This document shows, in pieces, positions 25,865-39,015 of a stretch of DNA of 64,000 bases. Source of the DNA: Opisthorchis felineus (Eukaryota > Platyhelminthes > Trematoda > Opisthorchiida > Opisthorchiidae); the NCBI GenBank assembly GCA_004794785.1, contig SJOL01005754.1, positions 347,095 to 411,094 of the forward strand. Reading direction: 5' to 3'. The notes under the pieces were generated by a model. That model had not been told where the DNA came from. It was given only the letters and a program-made list of their open reading frames with translations, and made no database searches. The position numbers and the translations under genes were made by a program. How positions within the stretch are numbered: the first letter of the stretch is position 1; every line of letters starts with the position of its first letter.

Positions 25865-27859
25865 GACAAGATGGCAACATGGGGTAGCCATGTAGTGTTG
25901 TTCCACTCACTTTTACTTTTCAGTGTTTTTACACCAGTTAATCAAAGTAAAATTCCTAAAAATTCTGGCATTGATTTTTATGGGATTGGATACCCACTGA
26001 CCAAAAGCCATTCAGCTTCATTCACCGAAAGTGGAGTGATGTCGCAAAACCCGTCATATCCTATAATTTTATCGCGGAGTGGGGCTGAATGTCAGTCTGT
26101 TTCATACAAAAACATACCCATAGTGTGAAATTTGAGGACAGACGTAATAGGTACATGATCCGTCATGCAGTGTTTATCGGGCACGTTGTGTTCATTGCTA
26201 TGCATAGGTGATTACGTCATAACAGGATTTTGGTTCTCTCCAGCCACCAAGGGATTTCTGGTAATATCAAAGTTGCAAGTGTGTGTGTGCGCGCGACATG
26301 TTTGCTCAATATTTCCGCAACCATGTTGAAATGAAAACGGATGTAAGGACTTGTTTGCAAATCCAAATACTGGAACAGGATAAATCCACCAGTTGTGGAG
26401 ACTTATTACTTCCACGTCACCAAAACGACACCTTGGAATTTGCTGATGGTATTTCTCTGCGAGAAGACTACTGTGTCTGAAGGTGTTTCAATAGGCCGTA
26501 TCGCATGCAAAATACTGAATTTTGTTAGGCGCCTGCTGCAGAATGGCCCTAGACCTACGGAGGAAGCTGTCCCAATAGACATAATACCTTCTTGGGTGGT
26601 TAAATTTTCGCTAGTTGTGTTGTTGTTCTTTCGAAAATTCGTGTCTTGCTCCCACAGTTGACAAAACAGAGTCTCCATCTACTTCAACATAGCTTGCATT
26701 CATCATCTCAGTTTTTCATGGGTTCAATCCATTGTGTGGTTCCCAGATCAGTGAACTCTATTGTGAATTCAGCAACGTCTACAGGCTATCCACTTTATGT
26801 TTAAAACATGAGTTTAGTTTTTTTGTGATGCACAAAAACCACCTATTTCAAGGTAGCGCGACTGTTTAGAATTTTAAGTTATGGCAGCAGCATTAGTAAA
26901 CAGCACTGGTTTGGAACCAAGAAACCGCATTACTTGGGGTGAAAGCAAGCAGCTGACATTCATCGGACATTCAGTGCTCTGCGTAATGAAGCTAATGTTG
27001 GTAATTATCCAACCTAAACACTACAATGCTGTGTACAGCCTTCTTCTTTTCGCTCTCTGATCTGTTTTTTACCATCAAATAGGACGAAAAGCTTTGACCG
27101 AGGATGGAAGAATGAAGAGAATGAAAAGTTGCGAGTGATCACTTATTGCGATCTTTTTGAGCCAAATGACCTGAAGGAGTGTATAATTTTATCGTCCAGT
27201 ACATTAGGGTTTGAAAGCTGTCCAAAGGTCCATCTGTTGCTGGAGCCTTATATGAACCGGTAGTCATCATGGCATAACCCCCATGACACTTGCCTTAAGG
27301 GATTCTTTCACAATACGATGATTTTTGTTCTGAATCAGCTTCACAATTGTTTGGTTTGCTGTCCTAGAAGCAGTGTTTGTGAAAATGTGGTGGACTCAAG
27401 GTTACGTCAGAGGCATCTGTGAAGTTGCTTGCTCTCTGACTGCGGCCCGCATCCAGTTACCCCAGTAGTTTTTTTCCGGGCGTTTCATTCAGAGCTTAAC
27501 TCTCCTCGGGGTGCGTAACTTTTGTCACATTGGTTGACATCAAACTGTTTTTGAGTTTGTTTTGCGCGCGTTATGTCCATATTTTCATGATGTCCCTTAA
27601 AAATCTGAGTAACTCGCACTCATGGTTGTCGACTATGGAACAAATGTGCGGAGTTGGATGTCACTTGGACCACCGTCTTCATCTACATGAATTTCTGCTT
27701 TGTTCGTTTCCTCATCTGTTTGCATACCACGTTTTATAAGTCTGGTTTTGTGATTTTAGGAGTTTACCCCACACTGTTTGCCTGGTTAATCATTAACGTG
27801 GTACGCAACTTCTTTTGTTTTCTGCGTAAATATGTTCAAGTATAGGATATAACGACTAC

Positions 27860-28183
27860 TTGGAGTTCTTGGCTGAAAGTGTCCTAGAATTGTGTTTAGG
27901 CGAAGAAGGCGAAAAGAAGAATTGTGCTAATTGCGCGACAGGCTACGGTCGCAGCGGCAATCGTAACAGTACTAATGAACGGGCACAGAAGAGCAGCAAA
28001 AGATTAGAGAGTGAAAAAATGAAATGTTTTGTGAAGATGGACTACAGAGACAATAGTTACATTTCAGAGGAACATCTACCAGTAAAATGGCTGAACACTT
28101 TATCTCTTGCGGGTGCTCTACTCAGTTATCAGGCCGGCATAGTGAACTGTTTGTTTCACATATTACCCGGATTGCATTTCTGA
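27860..28183 (+). pseudogene. Possible tyrosine-kinase activation-loop relic
   Basis: A 107-codon open frame. Near its end, DNSYISEEHLPVKWL followed by SLAGALLSYQAG lines up without gaps to the LPVKWM--E-L-------YQSDVW part of receptor tyrosine kinases. The DFG, HRD and APE motifs are missing or changed, so it is not a working kinase. No splice sites were assigned. Resemblance over about 30 residues may be chance. Confidence 0.2.
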
Positions 28184-30614
28184 CTCCTAACATCATCTCC
28201 TTGCATTAGCTGAGACTATGTATTTGAACTAGTGCGGTGGGTTTAGATTTTGCCTGATCACACAGCATGTTAAGCCGAAACAGTTCATCAGTTGCGTCTA
28301 CATAAAGGCGTTGAACATTACTCCTTGTATTACTGTTCATATTTCATTACCGCTCCAGAAAAACGAATGGTTGGTGACCCTGACAGATATGACCATGTCA
28401 CGCAGCCAAGGGGGCTTTGAATAGGATCCATTAGCTCCACTGTTATGCCGAAAAACGGAGTCATTTAACTTCAATGAAGTGGTTGGGCAGTGTCTCCAAC
28501 GCGTGTTTCTTATGTCCTTATTCTCTTTATCCTCTGTGAAAGAAACCGCGGCCGCTGGAGCTGTACTTCGGTAAACGGTTTGTAGCTAAAGAGCTGAACT
28601 GAGCCGAACAACTCAAAACAGTAAACTACTAGCCTATTCCATTACGGTATTCATAGCTTGAAACTGAAGATCCTACCGGATCCTACCAGGATAAATTTTG
28701 TGGCTCTACTCTAACTGTGGATGTCTACATACTCAAGAGTTAACAGCAGCTGCTTTGGATCATTCAGCAAGCCTGAATATGTGCGGCAGCTTGAGACAAC
28801 AGTACTTTTCGAAGCAGTCCCAAAACAAATCCGTGTTTTGAGTTTGTACCAATTTGTTGGGCGTTTAGGTCTTCGTCCTCTACATTGCAGCGTAGTGCTT
28901 ATTGTTGTATTGGTAGTTGACTTTAATTACTTACCAAGAAAAATGCAGGCATTTTTCAAACCTCAAGTACTTATTGACTAGAGGTTTCAAGAAGTTTCTT
29001 TCTGCTTCTGTGGCTGTGAACAACTGAACGCTTTCTCTCGTTTCACCTAACATTCCGTCATGTTTGCTCACTTAATGCTTAACCATTTGACAACAACAAG
29101 AGCCGTGATTTAGTCCACTGGAGAACAATCAGTTTTCTCACACTTATTCAACCGTACCAGCTTCAGCATTGAATCGGATGACTAGTGCATCGAACTTCAG
29201 TCACTGAGCTTAAACCTCTGCGTCAGAAAAACAATAACATATGCAATCATTTTCAAACCTGTGAAGAACGAAGGCAATGAAGTATCCTAACGTGAGTCCA
29301 GTCACATCTATGAAATGGTAAAGTGGAGAGAGTGGCCAATGAATGTCCGCTGTTCGGAAAGCGGAGTTGTAATTACCAAGCCTCGATTGTTTGGGCTGTA
29401 TTATTTGCGGGCGGAAAAGCCAGTCAACTGGAACCTACCTGATATGCCTCAATAACCTCCTCCTATGAGGCATATACGGGAGAATGTTATTCCAACATAA
29501 TGATGAATTTGTGCGCTCAGGCTAGCTTACATAATTATTACGTGTTTAGAAATCAGTCGGTGTCAAATACTCCAGCTTCCAGTTTAGACGTAACCTCACT
29601 GAAACTGGCGATAAAAGTAGATATCCAGCTGGTCGCGTGCTCTTTGCTTTTGAGGAGTTCAAGACAGTCACCTTTATAGGACGGCAGAACGATGAGTTTC
29701 ATTTTGATAGTAATCTGACCAAAAGGCGTACCAGCAACTTGATCTGGCCTCAAAACAGACAAGGTTCGTGTGGTTTTCCGAAAACGCTGTCTTTATATGA
29801 TGCCCGTTGGGATGCGCCTAAAAAGGACTTCGCATCCTGCGCAAACGATACACAGTTCATCCTCGTTATAACAGTATCGTTTCATTTGGAATAACAGCGC
29901 GGATCAGAAAGTGTGCTTGTGCCACGAACTGAAAGCAGTAGCAGGACCCTTTCTTCAAACTATTATTAACCTTCCGTCAGCCGAAAATCGAGGCGAACAT
30001 TCTCTCCAAAAAGTGGATCCATTTCAGTAGAGATGAACTGTACGTTTTAAAAGAATTCTCTTGAAGTTGATACCTGCTACATTTTTGCTTATCTCTGTGC
30101 TTCATATAAGTGAAATGTCTATATTGAGTGAAGCATAGGCAACATGAAAAAAACTAAAATTTTCCTTTCAAGACTTCGTATATTAAAGTAAAAGCGCGCC
30201 GATTCTTGTCACCCATGAAAATAAAAAAGGGAGTTAGTCGCCTGTATAATCTGGTTAGGTTGTAGACTGCTCTATCTTGAGCCATTTACACCGTTTACTC
30301 ATCCAGTAGACTCTTCACAGTTTATAGTGGTCCAAAACATGAGCACGGACTTTGCACACGATGTTCTCGGCACCCAATCACCATCGTCATCACCACCAGC
30401 TGTAAAAACCGCGTACTTGTCGTACAGTGGTTCTAGGTGCCATAGTTTTGTTCACCGATGATTTGGGGAGGTTGGTTAGATAGCTACGCATGGGAGTCGG
30501 TAGCTGATATAATTGATGCGTAAATGCAGTGGTGCCAGCGGATTTTTCATTGGGGAGATTGGGAGGGAAGCTGTGCATTAAAAGCAACAGCTTGGATATA
30601 TGAGAGCCATTGAG

Positions 30615-31190
30615 GAGACGACTGCGCCATGTCCGGCAAAGTCTCTAACCACTGATGTGCCTTGTCTCGGGATTTCCAGCCAGAGAGATGGCACTAACCA
30701 GCGCAACTGAGTTTGCTGGTAACGGCTTTCATACTTCGTTGCCCAGTCATTGTTTGACCTCCCCTGGTTCGTTCCTACCCTTCAAATGGTTGTGCGAAAA
30801 CGCCTCTTCCAGGAAGTCGACTAACTGGTGTACAGAGTACGTAACCAAGCCAGCGCAACCTATCGAGTGTGATCAGCCCATCTATCGTGGGCGAGTTATT
30901 TCTTCCGAAAACCATCCGATGAACTTCATCATTCCTGGACCGGTGTTCCCTCCAGACTCCGGCAATGCTCCGAAGACATCGATAAGCAAACACTGAAAGT
31001 GTTTTGACGTCCTCAGCGCGCAGCGGCCAGTTTTCTGCCCCGTGTGATAACATTGAGCGCACCGCAGCATTGTAGGCTTGACCCCTGATAGATAATTGGA
31101 TTCACACCTACGCCACAGGTGATACAGGTTCACGAAAGCTACTCTGACCTTCCCATTTCGGATAAAAATATCATCCTTCTCTAGACACAA
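30615..31190 (-). pseudogene. LINE reverse transcriptase C-terminal fragment
   Basis: Minus strand: KVRVAFVNLYHLWRRCES, then ENWPLRAEDVKTLSVFAYRC with LRSIAGVWREHRSRNDEV and DRLRWLGYV, then a broken tail with LAGNPET equivalent to LPGWGPRD. Same family as the element at 40.5-42.3 kb but 5' truncated. Largely open for 95 codons (31062-30775). Confidence 0.8.
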
Positions 31191-33276
31191 ACTTGTGAAT
31201 CGAAGGTAGTAACCAATTTATCCAGTGACCTCTGTTAACACCAAATGACGTTAGAATGACGTACCTTACTCAGCAGAAAAACTTGGTTAGTGGAGACGAA
31301 AATCTGTTCATGTACGGACTCTGTACACTGGAGTAGGTGGACCTCCGTGGAACAGTTGGCATGGAACAGAGGTCTTTTGACTAATAGCCAGTGGTATAAG
31401 GAAGATAGCGAGATGCGTGAAGAAGTTCAGCAAGGGTTTGAAAGAATTAGTTATGGAAGCTACATCGGTGATCTTCCATAATTTGTATCCTCCAACTGAT
31501 TGAGTAAAGTATGCCTTTCAACTATAGCAAAAAGAGGAACATTCCCTAATTTCCAGTTCAAAGAACATTGGTCAAGTAATATTACATAAAAACTGAGCTC
31601 GAGCTTTATGTACTGTGTTCAAAATAAAACTATAAGAGACCCATTTTCCCCGAAGAGTTTGGAGAGGGTTGCATTCCTCACGACTCCATCGTTGGTGCGT
31701 AATTGCGGAAGCCGTATTCCGGTCTGTTAAACTGATATCGAATTAAAAATTTCTAGATGGTATATCAACTTTCGGGCATTGTACGCTTTCGGTAGAACGT
31801 CCCCAACGTTTTTAATGACCACGTATCCGAGAAGAGTATATGGAGATGAGTTTTACCGGTCTTTTCAAAATGCGTTCAGGTGTTCACATGAAGCCTGAAA
31901 CGCTGAACCGTTACCGGTGTTGAATCCACGGAATCGCTGCGTCGAAGCTCGCAAACGTCCAAGAATCACGTCATTATATTGTCAGTCAATAGTATTAATC
32001 TAAGCGTAGAGCTCACACACAGAATGACCTGACCCAGCTTGAATGAGCCGGACTGCTCGTGCTTCATTGCTGGACTACCTGCCATGTCGAAAGGCTCTCT
32101 CGTTTGGTGATTGAACTGTTTATCAGTCTTTCGTTTGTGCATACACATTTGACAGACGAGACTGTATGCGTCATGTACTTGAATCATTACACTTCTGGCA
32201 TCCACCCACTTCCTTGTGATATTAAAATTTGCCTCTGTCCCTAGGTTGGCTACTTTATTTGCACTGGGCCTTTGATCAGTCAGGCAACAGTGAGAATCAG
32301 CTCATACATTTGATTAATTTATTGTACAGAACAACTTAAATTGAAGAGTGGAGTCAACCATGCATGGAATAGATGCAATAGGTGTTTGTGTCTCCGTGTA
32401 ATGCGTATATTCTGTTCGCAATAACCGAGTGGGTGCTTCCGATTCTGCAGATACGTGCAACGTAACGCGTTTTAGCTTGCACGCAGTCGAGAAATGTCAT
32501 ACGCAAATTCTTGAAGCAAATGAAATCCACATCGGCAGACGGTAAAGCCTTGGTAGGATACTGTAAAACTACATTCATCATATGCTCAAATTAATCTCAA
32601 AAAGTATGTTACTCATGCAACAACTAACAAGCTTTCAGAACAGTCTTAGGAAGATTAAGCGCGACTTTGACTCGGTCTACAGTTGTGGACTGTTTTATCC
32701 CGCGGCATCGTTATCAGTCATTCTTTTTTGTCTTGGAAATCATGACCCTCTACGAGGTGATAACACAATCATCGACTTATTATTCTATAATTACCTATGT
32801 TTTCCTGAAAAGATTTGCTAGCAGCATCTCTGCTATTTTTGTCCCTTTAAATATTGCACAGTTGTCTGATCCCGAAGAAATTACCTCAGATGAGAATGCT
32901 TTTCAGGAGTAGCCACTTTTGGTTGGTGCCTTAAAGCTTATTCCAGCGATTAGGCTCCTCCCTGAGAAAACTTCAGCCGGTTCAGTGGTCACTCCAAAGG
33001 GAGATATTGTAAACAAATACACTCTGATATCTATAAACTCACAGTACAGTTCAAGGAGGATTACTGGAGATCAAATGCCTAAGTATTTGCTTCGAGTTCT
33101 TGTTTCTGAAGCTGCTGTAGTGAAAAACCTGGCAATAGGTCAGCTATCGTGTATTACAAAACCTATATAGGAAGGAAGGAGTGGAACGTGTTCTTAGTTG
33201 AGTAGTTGAGTGGAGGCCAAAGCTTCTGAAATCATAAACGTTCCCATCAGCTGTTGCACAGGGATAAATTACTCAC

Positions 33277-33652
33277 CTAAAAACTTTGGTGCATTGATCA
33301 CAGTTAACTGCTTGGGCTACGTGTGCATCCAGATTGTGCCGTCGAAGTCCAGTGTGGGATCGAAAACGCTGTGAACAAATCGAGCAGCAGTATCGACCCT
33401 GGGCAGGGTTCGGCGTGGTTTCCGAAGGTCCACTCGTGCTGTCCATTTCCTTCGGAAGTGCTGGAAACATTGGTTTGTCTGTCAGTATCGGCGAATCACT
33501 GTTGTCTTGCAACAATAACCCCATAGAAGGACTTCTTTCCATAATCTTATCAGCCATGTTATCATCAGGCTCTTCCGTTTTGATCTGAGTTGAGGCTGCC
33601 ATGATAATTTTGGCAAGTAACTGTTCTGCCGTATTCTTCAAGACACTAGTAC
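33277..33652 (-). CDS. C2H2 zinc-finger protein, exon A (N-terminal acidic/Ser-Pro region, finger 1, start of finger 2)
   Basis: First recognisable coding exon of a nine-finger protein, probably a nuclear DNA-binding regulator. A pyrimidine-rich tract ending TATAG gives the acceptor before 33652, and AG|GTGAGT the donor after 33277. The likely start is the ATG at 33602-33600, with A at -3 and G at +4. The frame is open up to the acceptor, so an earlier coding exon is possible. Counting from this Met, residues 1-70 are low-complexity and rich in Ser, Pro, Asp and Glu, with an IKTEEP motif that fits the SUMOylation consensus psi-K-x-E. Finger 1 uses C73, C76, H89, H94. Finger 2 starts at C101 and C104. 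The exon ends two bases into the Arg codon after finger 2's Phe108; the next exon supplies the third base. The orthologue is not recognised, so no symbol is given. Confidence 0.85.
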
Positions 33653-35424
33653 CTATAATTATCAAGAAAGAAAAACCGAATGGTGAAAAGCGTTCAATGC
33701 GGAATGTATTTACTATTTAGTGCCACCTGCACATACATAGACCAATTTTTGCACTTAGTGCGAGCTTTTTCCTTGTTTGGTGATATATGCACTTAAAATG
33801 GTGCTTGCGTTAAAAACTCGAAAATGAACACTTAATCATTGTCGATCACTCAAAGACAGAAGAAAGAAGTGTTCCAACCTGGAATAAACAATCTGCAGTT
33901 AGGACACTTATTATCGCACTACATAGGCAGCGTTGAATAGAGGTTTATTACACATGACCCACAACCGCAAACAGCTGACGTCATATCAGTTGCCGACAGC
34001 GACTTGCTAGACCAACCTTCCATCGTCAAAAGCGATCAGCGTGCCCAGTAAACTGTGCAACAGGTGTAAAGGTGTTCAGTCACCGGAATTTTATCTTAGG
34101 ATGTAAGAGACCGAAAGTACATCCACAGAGCCTAATGCTTTCTTCAAAGCATCGTCGACCTTAAGTTCATACGCGGAGAACACTGCAAACTATAATACAT
34201 GCTTTCATACCTGAAATGTTTAAAAAAAATCCCGGTGGAATCATGTGGGTATATTTGGCTGCTGATCTGCGTATCTGTCGTGGATGTTAGCCAAACTTAT
34301 GTGATGAACCACATGGCCATAGTCTTATAGCCAAAGTAATCGGCTAAAGTATAACACATGTCATTCAACTTCAACTATGCTACATCCTTGGTCCTACACA
34401 TTCGTGACACTTGCTGCACTTGGGAAGTGTATGAAATGGTACTGTAAAGCATGATGCCTTTTCATGTGGCCGCTCATTTTTCTAGGCACTGAATGTTTGA
34501 TACACAAAAAATACTCAAAGCCTTTCGAACATTTGTTATTAGGTAGAAACACATTTGAACAATTCTATTTAAACTTAAGCTGGTAAGTTAAAGTTATTTT
34601 CTGGCTTAACCCATGAGTTGAAGTTTGTCAAAAGTTTCGAACTGGAGTAACACTCGACTGCTCTCAAGTAGTCACATTTTGTTACAAAGTTCAAGGCACA
34701 GGCTAAACGAAAAATCATTTTGGTTCGCCACGCCCACGAGTCTGGTCAGTGAAGACGTGGGGCGACGGTAAAAATTGTGAAAACTGTCAACCAAAAGAAC
34801 ACGCGATAGATCCTTTTCCATCCGCCTCTTGAGTCTGGAGGACTGGGTCTGAGGACTGACCGTGCAAAGGATTGCTTCACTATCATGCTGATAACCCTAA
34901 CAAAGGAACTTCCGTTAACAGAGAGATGCGCTAAAGCGCCTCGGGTAGCTCACCGATTGGTGGATGCTAACATTGATCAGTATGATACCATTAGAATAGG
35001 CGAGTAAAAGTAACTCTATCACGCGTAAATCTACTTCCTCTTAAATTGCACATATTTTTTAATTGCGAGGGCCTAGAAAAACAAAGCGAGCCACAACCAG
35101 AAGCCCAATATAATTTGTCAGCCTAAAAGCTGACAACGAACTAACAATGAAATTCGTATCAACAATAAAACAAAGAGGTTTTCAGTGATATCACCCGGAT
35201 GAAAACACGTTGGCAACGCCCAAAAATAACGAAACACGTGCAGTTGGCTACTCAAATCTATAAATACAGCACAAACACACCACTTTATCACAGCAAAATC
35301 GCGGAACAGTAAACTGTATTGCATAATTTTGTACTCCATCAAAATAATACTGATGAATCATGATGTGCGTCCACGGTCCCAAAGAAGAGCCAGTTTAAAT
35401 AGCACATAATTTATAGATGAAACA

Positions 35425-35590
35425 CACTACTTATAAGGCTGTTGTAGACTCTTCGACAACCCACCAGCGATTTCACCCTTCTTGGGGCTTTTCAGGTGGG
35501 CGCAGTCTCAGAGATTCCGTTCCGAGAAAAGCGAAAATCGTGGACTGTCGGAGAGTTTACAGTAAACTTATGAGTAGCGTGTTATGCCTA
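35425..35590. repeat. Degenerate hammerhead-family repeat in inverted arrangement
   Basis: The left part (35425-35520) matches the ribozyme region read on the minus strand, but CUGAUGA has become CUGAAAA, which should abolish activity. The right part (35522-35586) carries the GCGAAA...GTGG-CTGTCGGAGAGTTT-like 3' half in plus orientation, ending TGAGTAGCG. The two halves face each other as a short imperfect inverted repeat. Confidence 0.6.
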
Positions 35591-36589
35591 GACAACAAAG
35601 TATTGCCATAACGCGGAAAAGCACATTTCTGCACACATCTGCAGGTACAGCAACAAAATTGATTTTTCGCGCTTTCGCAGCAGTTTAAAAGCAATCAAGG
35701 CCCAAAAAGTGCAGTCATTGCATGCATATGGCTTGTCATTTTTTGTCTGCATTTCGTGGCTGGGAATGAGAAAGGGCCTGATAAAAGGATTTTTAGGCAA
35801 CCTGGAACGCTTCAACCAGTCCCCTCATCAGATTTATCAGAGATGTGCAGTTGCAGCTGCATTTTCCGAGGGTACTTCCTGCCCTGCTGATCCCACACGT
35901 TGTACGCGTGCAGAAATTCACTACCAGTCTTTGCTATTTCAGATAGCTTAATTTTCAGTAAAAATGACGCTCACTGATGGATGTTCGATGCCGAATTGGC
36001 GTTACCAGATTACCACCGACGTTATCATGGTATCATTCTAACACAAAGTAAGGATACAGTTCACCGCTCCTGGTTGATTAGAATGAAATACTGTGGCAAG
36101 CTAGTTGCGCCCTCCAAGATGATATCATGTGTGTTATGGATTGCTATTTCTACCTAGTTATTCAGCATCGATCACTATTGGACAGTTCTCGAACAACTCT
36201 TATTGCCGTAATGAACTTACAAGTTCTGGGTCCGGACAGCCTAGCAGACCTCTGATAAAAGACATAGCCAAGCTGTGCCACAGGCTTAGCTAGAGTGAAC
36301 AGCGCTGGAAGGTATGCGATAGCGGAGACTGCACGACAAAAGCTTCGGAAGCAAAATGATTACAAATTGTCAGTGGTTTACTGGTCGAACGGATAAATGT
36401 TCCCGGTGTTTCATCTATTCTGTTCAATTTATAACGCGAAAAATTATTTGTGCATGCATGTTTGAAGGAAACGGTTTCCTAAAGTTTACAGTACATGATT
36501 TTGGTCTTGTAGTTGTTGCAATATGGTTTCATGATACCAGTGTCGCTGCCTGTCAGTTATTCGAAGTGTGAGTAAACCAATGCTGGCAC

Positions 36590-36800
36590 TCCGCTTGTTG
36601 CCCGGAGGTTAAATGCTCAAACTACTAGCCGGAAGGTCGCGGGTTCGAATCACAGTGGAGTTTCGTAGGATGCACACTGCTGATGATTCCCAACAAAAAT
36701 AAAGCAGCTGTACAGTGCTTCTCTACGCTTTTCAGCATAGAATGACTTCCCTTACAGGACGAAATCTCAATTGAAAATTCCAAAATATCCCCACAACCAA
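36590..36800 (+). repeat. tRNA-derived SINE-like repeat
   Basis: GGTCGCGGGTTCGAATC (about 36635-36651) is a good box B with its stem. A degenerate box A-like GGAGGTTAAATGCTC lies about 35 bp upstream. The tail TTCAGCATAGA-TG-CTTCCCTTA at about 36734 is repeated at about 38957, which supports a dispersed family. Confidence 0.55.
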
Positions 36801-37331
36801 CAGTTAATGAAAGGTTTCTGACGTGATCCGGATAAACTATGAAGGCTTAATGCTTAGGAAAAGTTTGTCAGTTTAGGAAGGTCAGCAAGTAAATTCAAAA
36901 GGATGCGGCTATCGGAAACGCAAATGTTGAAGAGAAATTGTCCTCAACTTTCTATTGAAAATCATTAGTAAATGCTGGTGCTAAAAATTGATGGGAAAGA
37001 AGTCCCCTAAATGAAGAGGAGGATTGGGTCATTCCGTGACTCATTGCAAAGAGATTCGAACTGCTCAGAGAGAAACCGCCAAGATTAGGACTAAACGTGG
37101 CCTTATCCAAGTACGTGAAGTAAACTCTGAAAGATCTTACAATGCAGAATGATCTGAACGCTTACTCTACCGGATTACCTCAGGTCAAAGTACTTGTGCC
37201 GTGTAAACGGAAAATATTCTCGTGAAAGAAAAATGGTTAAGATTTTTACCGCCTAAACCGTTTGCACAAATCTCCTCCATTCTCAGGCCAGATGAGCGGA
37301 TTTTACATTTTAGTGTTTAATTTAGCAGAAG

Positions 37332-37446
37332 GTTGCACTTGAAGGTAATCTGCACAAGGCAGATCCATTTGCAAATTACTTTGGTGTTAACGGGAGACCC
37401 AGCTGATCCCCTTGTTTATGGTACTCGTCACCTACACGTCTGTTAT
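37332..37446 (-). repeat. Hammerhead-family repeat fragment without ribozyme
   Basis: Matches the non-ribozyme half of the family: CACTTGAA, CATTTGCAAA, GGGAGACCCAGCTGA, TTGTTTATG. The ribozyme part is absent. Confidence 0.5.
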
Positions 37447-37902
37447 ATCCGTTAGCTGATAGCTGCTTGGTGTCGACATTACAAGTACAGGCCTGTTACC
37501 ACTTATTGCTCAAAGTGGTGGTCGCAGAATGATGAGGTGGGACCATTTAAAAGTCGGGCTAGTGTTCCATAGGCAAGTGTCCCGATGGTTCCCTCTCCAA
37601 TCGTAGGGTGAATCACTATGAGAAATTAACCTGGTGGCATCTAACAGTACCATTTGTGCACTATCACAATGGTCACACAGGCCGACTGGGAGCGATTTTC
37701 CCCGTTGACCTATTAAACAGTAAAAGCACAGACTAAATCAATTCACATTGCGAGCTAAACGTGTATTGACGCATTGACACTCTAGAGAACTAGCTGTCAC
37801 ATCAGTTCTGGAAGATTCACTAGAATAGCTGCGTCGGGACAAGAGGACAACTGCTCAAACGCAAGTGCTGTGAACTTGAATTAAAACAAAATCACTTATA
37901 GA

Positions 37903-38040
37903 CGTATTACGCTACTCATAAGGTAGCTGAAAACTCCTCGACAGCACACAGTGGTGCAGCACATTCAGTTGCTTGAGAACATCATCAGCGAGAGATTCAG
38001 CTGGGTTCCAGATGAGTCTCCCGTCAAAACCAAATTGATA
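37903..38040. repeat. Hammerhead-family repeat, two inverted fragments joined
   Basis: 37903-37952 is the CTACTCATAAGG...CTCGACAGC end in minus orientation. From about 37953 it joins GTGCAGCACATTCAGTTGC...GAGAGATTCAGCTGG in plus orientation. The inverted copy starts at the same sequence as the one at 50141, which hints at a natural element end. No ribozyme core remains. Confidence 0.55.
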
Positions 38041-38929
38041 TGCTCTTGAGACCAAGACGAAAACCAGTGTCAGCGTTGTGGAAAGTTTTTCATTCTCTCA
38101 ATGGTTTTCTCTGGACGATCTTTAACTGTTTCCCTCTCTTCACCCCTCTGTACTGCAGGACTACCTTATGCGGTTCGGAAGTAGTTTAGTAAACACGGAA
38201 AAACGAAATAGAACTGATGATGTCCATAGCATTTTTGATGGCTTCCATAAATTTTTACTCGTATTTCAACTGACCATATGCGTCTACGGAATTTCAGTGC
38301 TGGACGTTTTGCATAGCGTATCATCAGAGTACTTCCGTTCAATAGTCAGGGTAAGAAAACATGGTAATTTGCATGTGTTTTTTCGCCCAAATTTGTGAAT
38401 TTTGTCTATAGAAATAGAAATTCCTGCAATGTGTGTATGTGGTCTACGATCTCGCGTACTTTTAGGCGTAAATTTCTGACGTGTACGAAGAAACCCCAGA
38501 CATTCACAGGCTAGAAATCGTTGCAATTGGCAAACACTGCTTCAGAGCATTGAGTGTTATTTTTCATCTATAGAGCTCAAACGATTAAAGAGGAGATGGA
38601 TGTAGGTCGACATCCATTACTCTCCGATTAGGTGCTGAATTCTCATTTTTCTAGGTCCACTTAAATGGCCGACAGCCCGAATTCACACTCTCTATGAATT
38701 CATACCAAGCAGTAGAAGTGGACAAAACAACCATCTAAACTCTCCTCGATCGGAAGCAGTGACCCTCCAAAAGAGAGCCTTAAAAATGAATCATTCTTTG
38801 CCAGTCTATGGGGTTTTTTACATGTGGGGCCCTGTCATATTTCCGTTAGTAGACTGTGATTTGGGTATGTATGGAGCTATTTTACTCCTGTAAAAAAGAT
38901 AAGAACCCCGTGAACTACGGAAAAATACT

Positions 38930-39015
38930 ACATAAACCCCCATAGTTCTCGGCATTTCAGCATAGACTGGCTTCCCTTAGAGGAAGACATCTCCATTAAA
39001 ATCCACAAATCTCTT
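38930..39015 (+). repeat. SINE tail fragment homologous to 36727-36800
   Basis: TTCAGCATAGACTGGCTTCC and the following CATCTCCATTAAAATCCA match the tail of the 36.6-kb repeat with scattered differences. The tRNA-like head is absent. Confidence 0.45.

Larger units (their letters stand above)
17573..33276 (-). other. Intron A-B of the zinc-finger gene
   Basis: About 15.7 kb between exons A and B. It contains a Penelope-like element (22835-25191), a LINE relic (about 21800-22130), a LINE C-terminal relic (about 30615-31190), a CT microsatellite (25842-25864), a ten-G run (20627-20636) and a weak kinase-like relic near 28.0-28.2 kb. The rest (17.6-21.8, 25.2-27.8, 28.2-30.6 and 31.2-33.2 kb) shows only chance-length ORFs and no recognised repeat. 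Confidence 0.75.

Noticed and set aside
35818..35845. CCTCATCAG (CUGAUGA on the minus strand)
   Set aside because: Lacks the GAA half of the core and paired helices.
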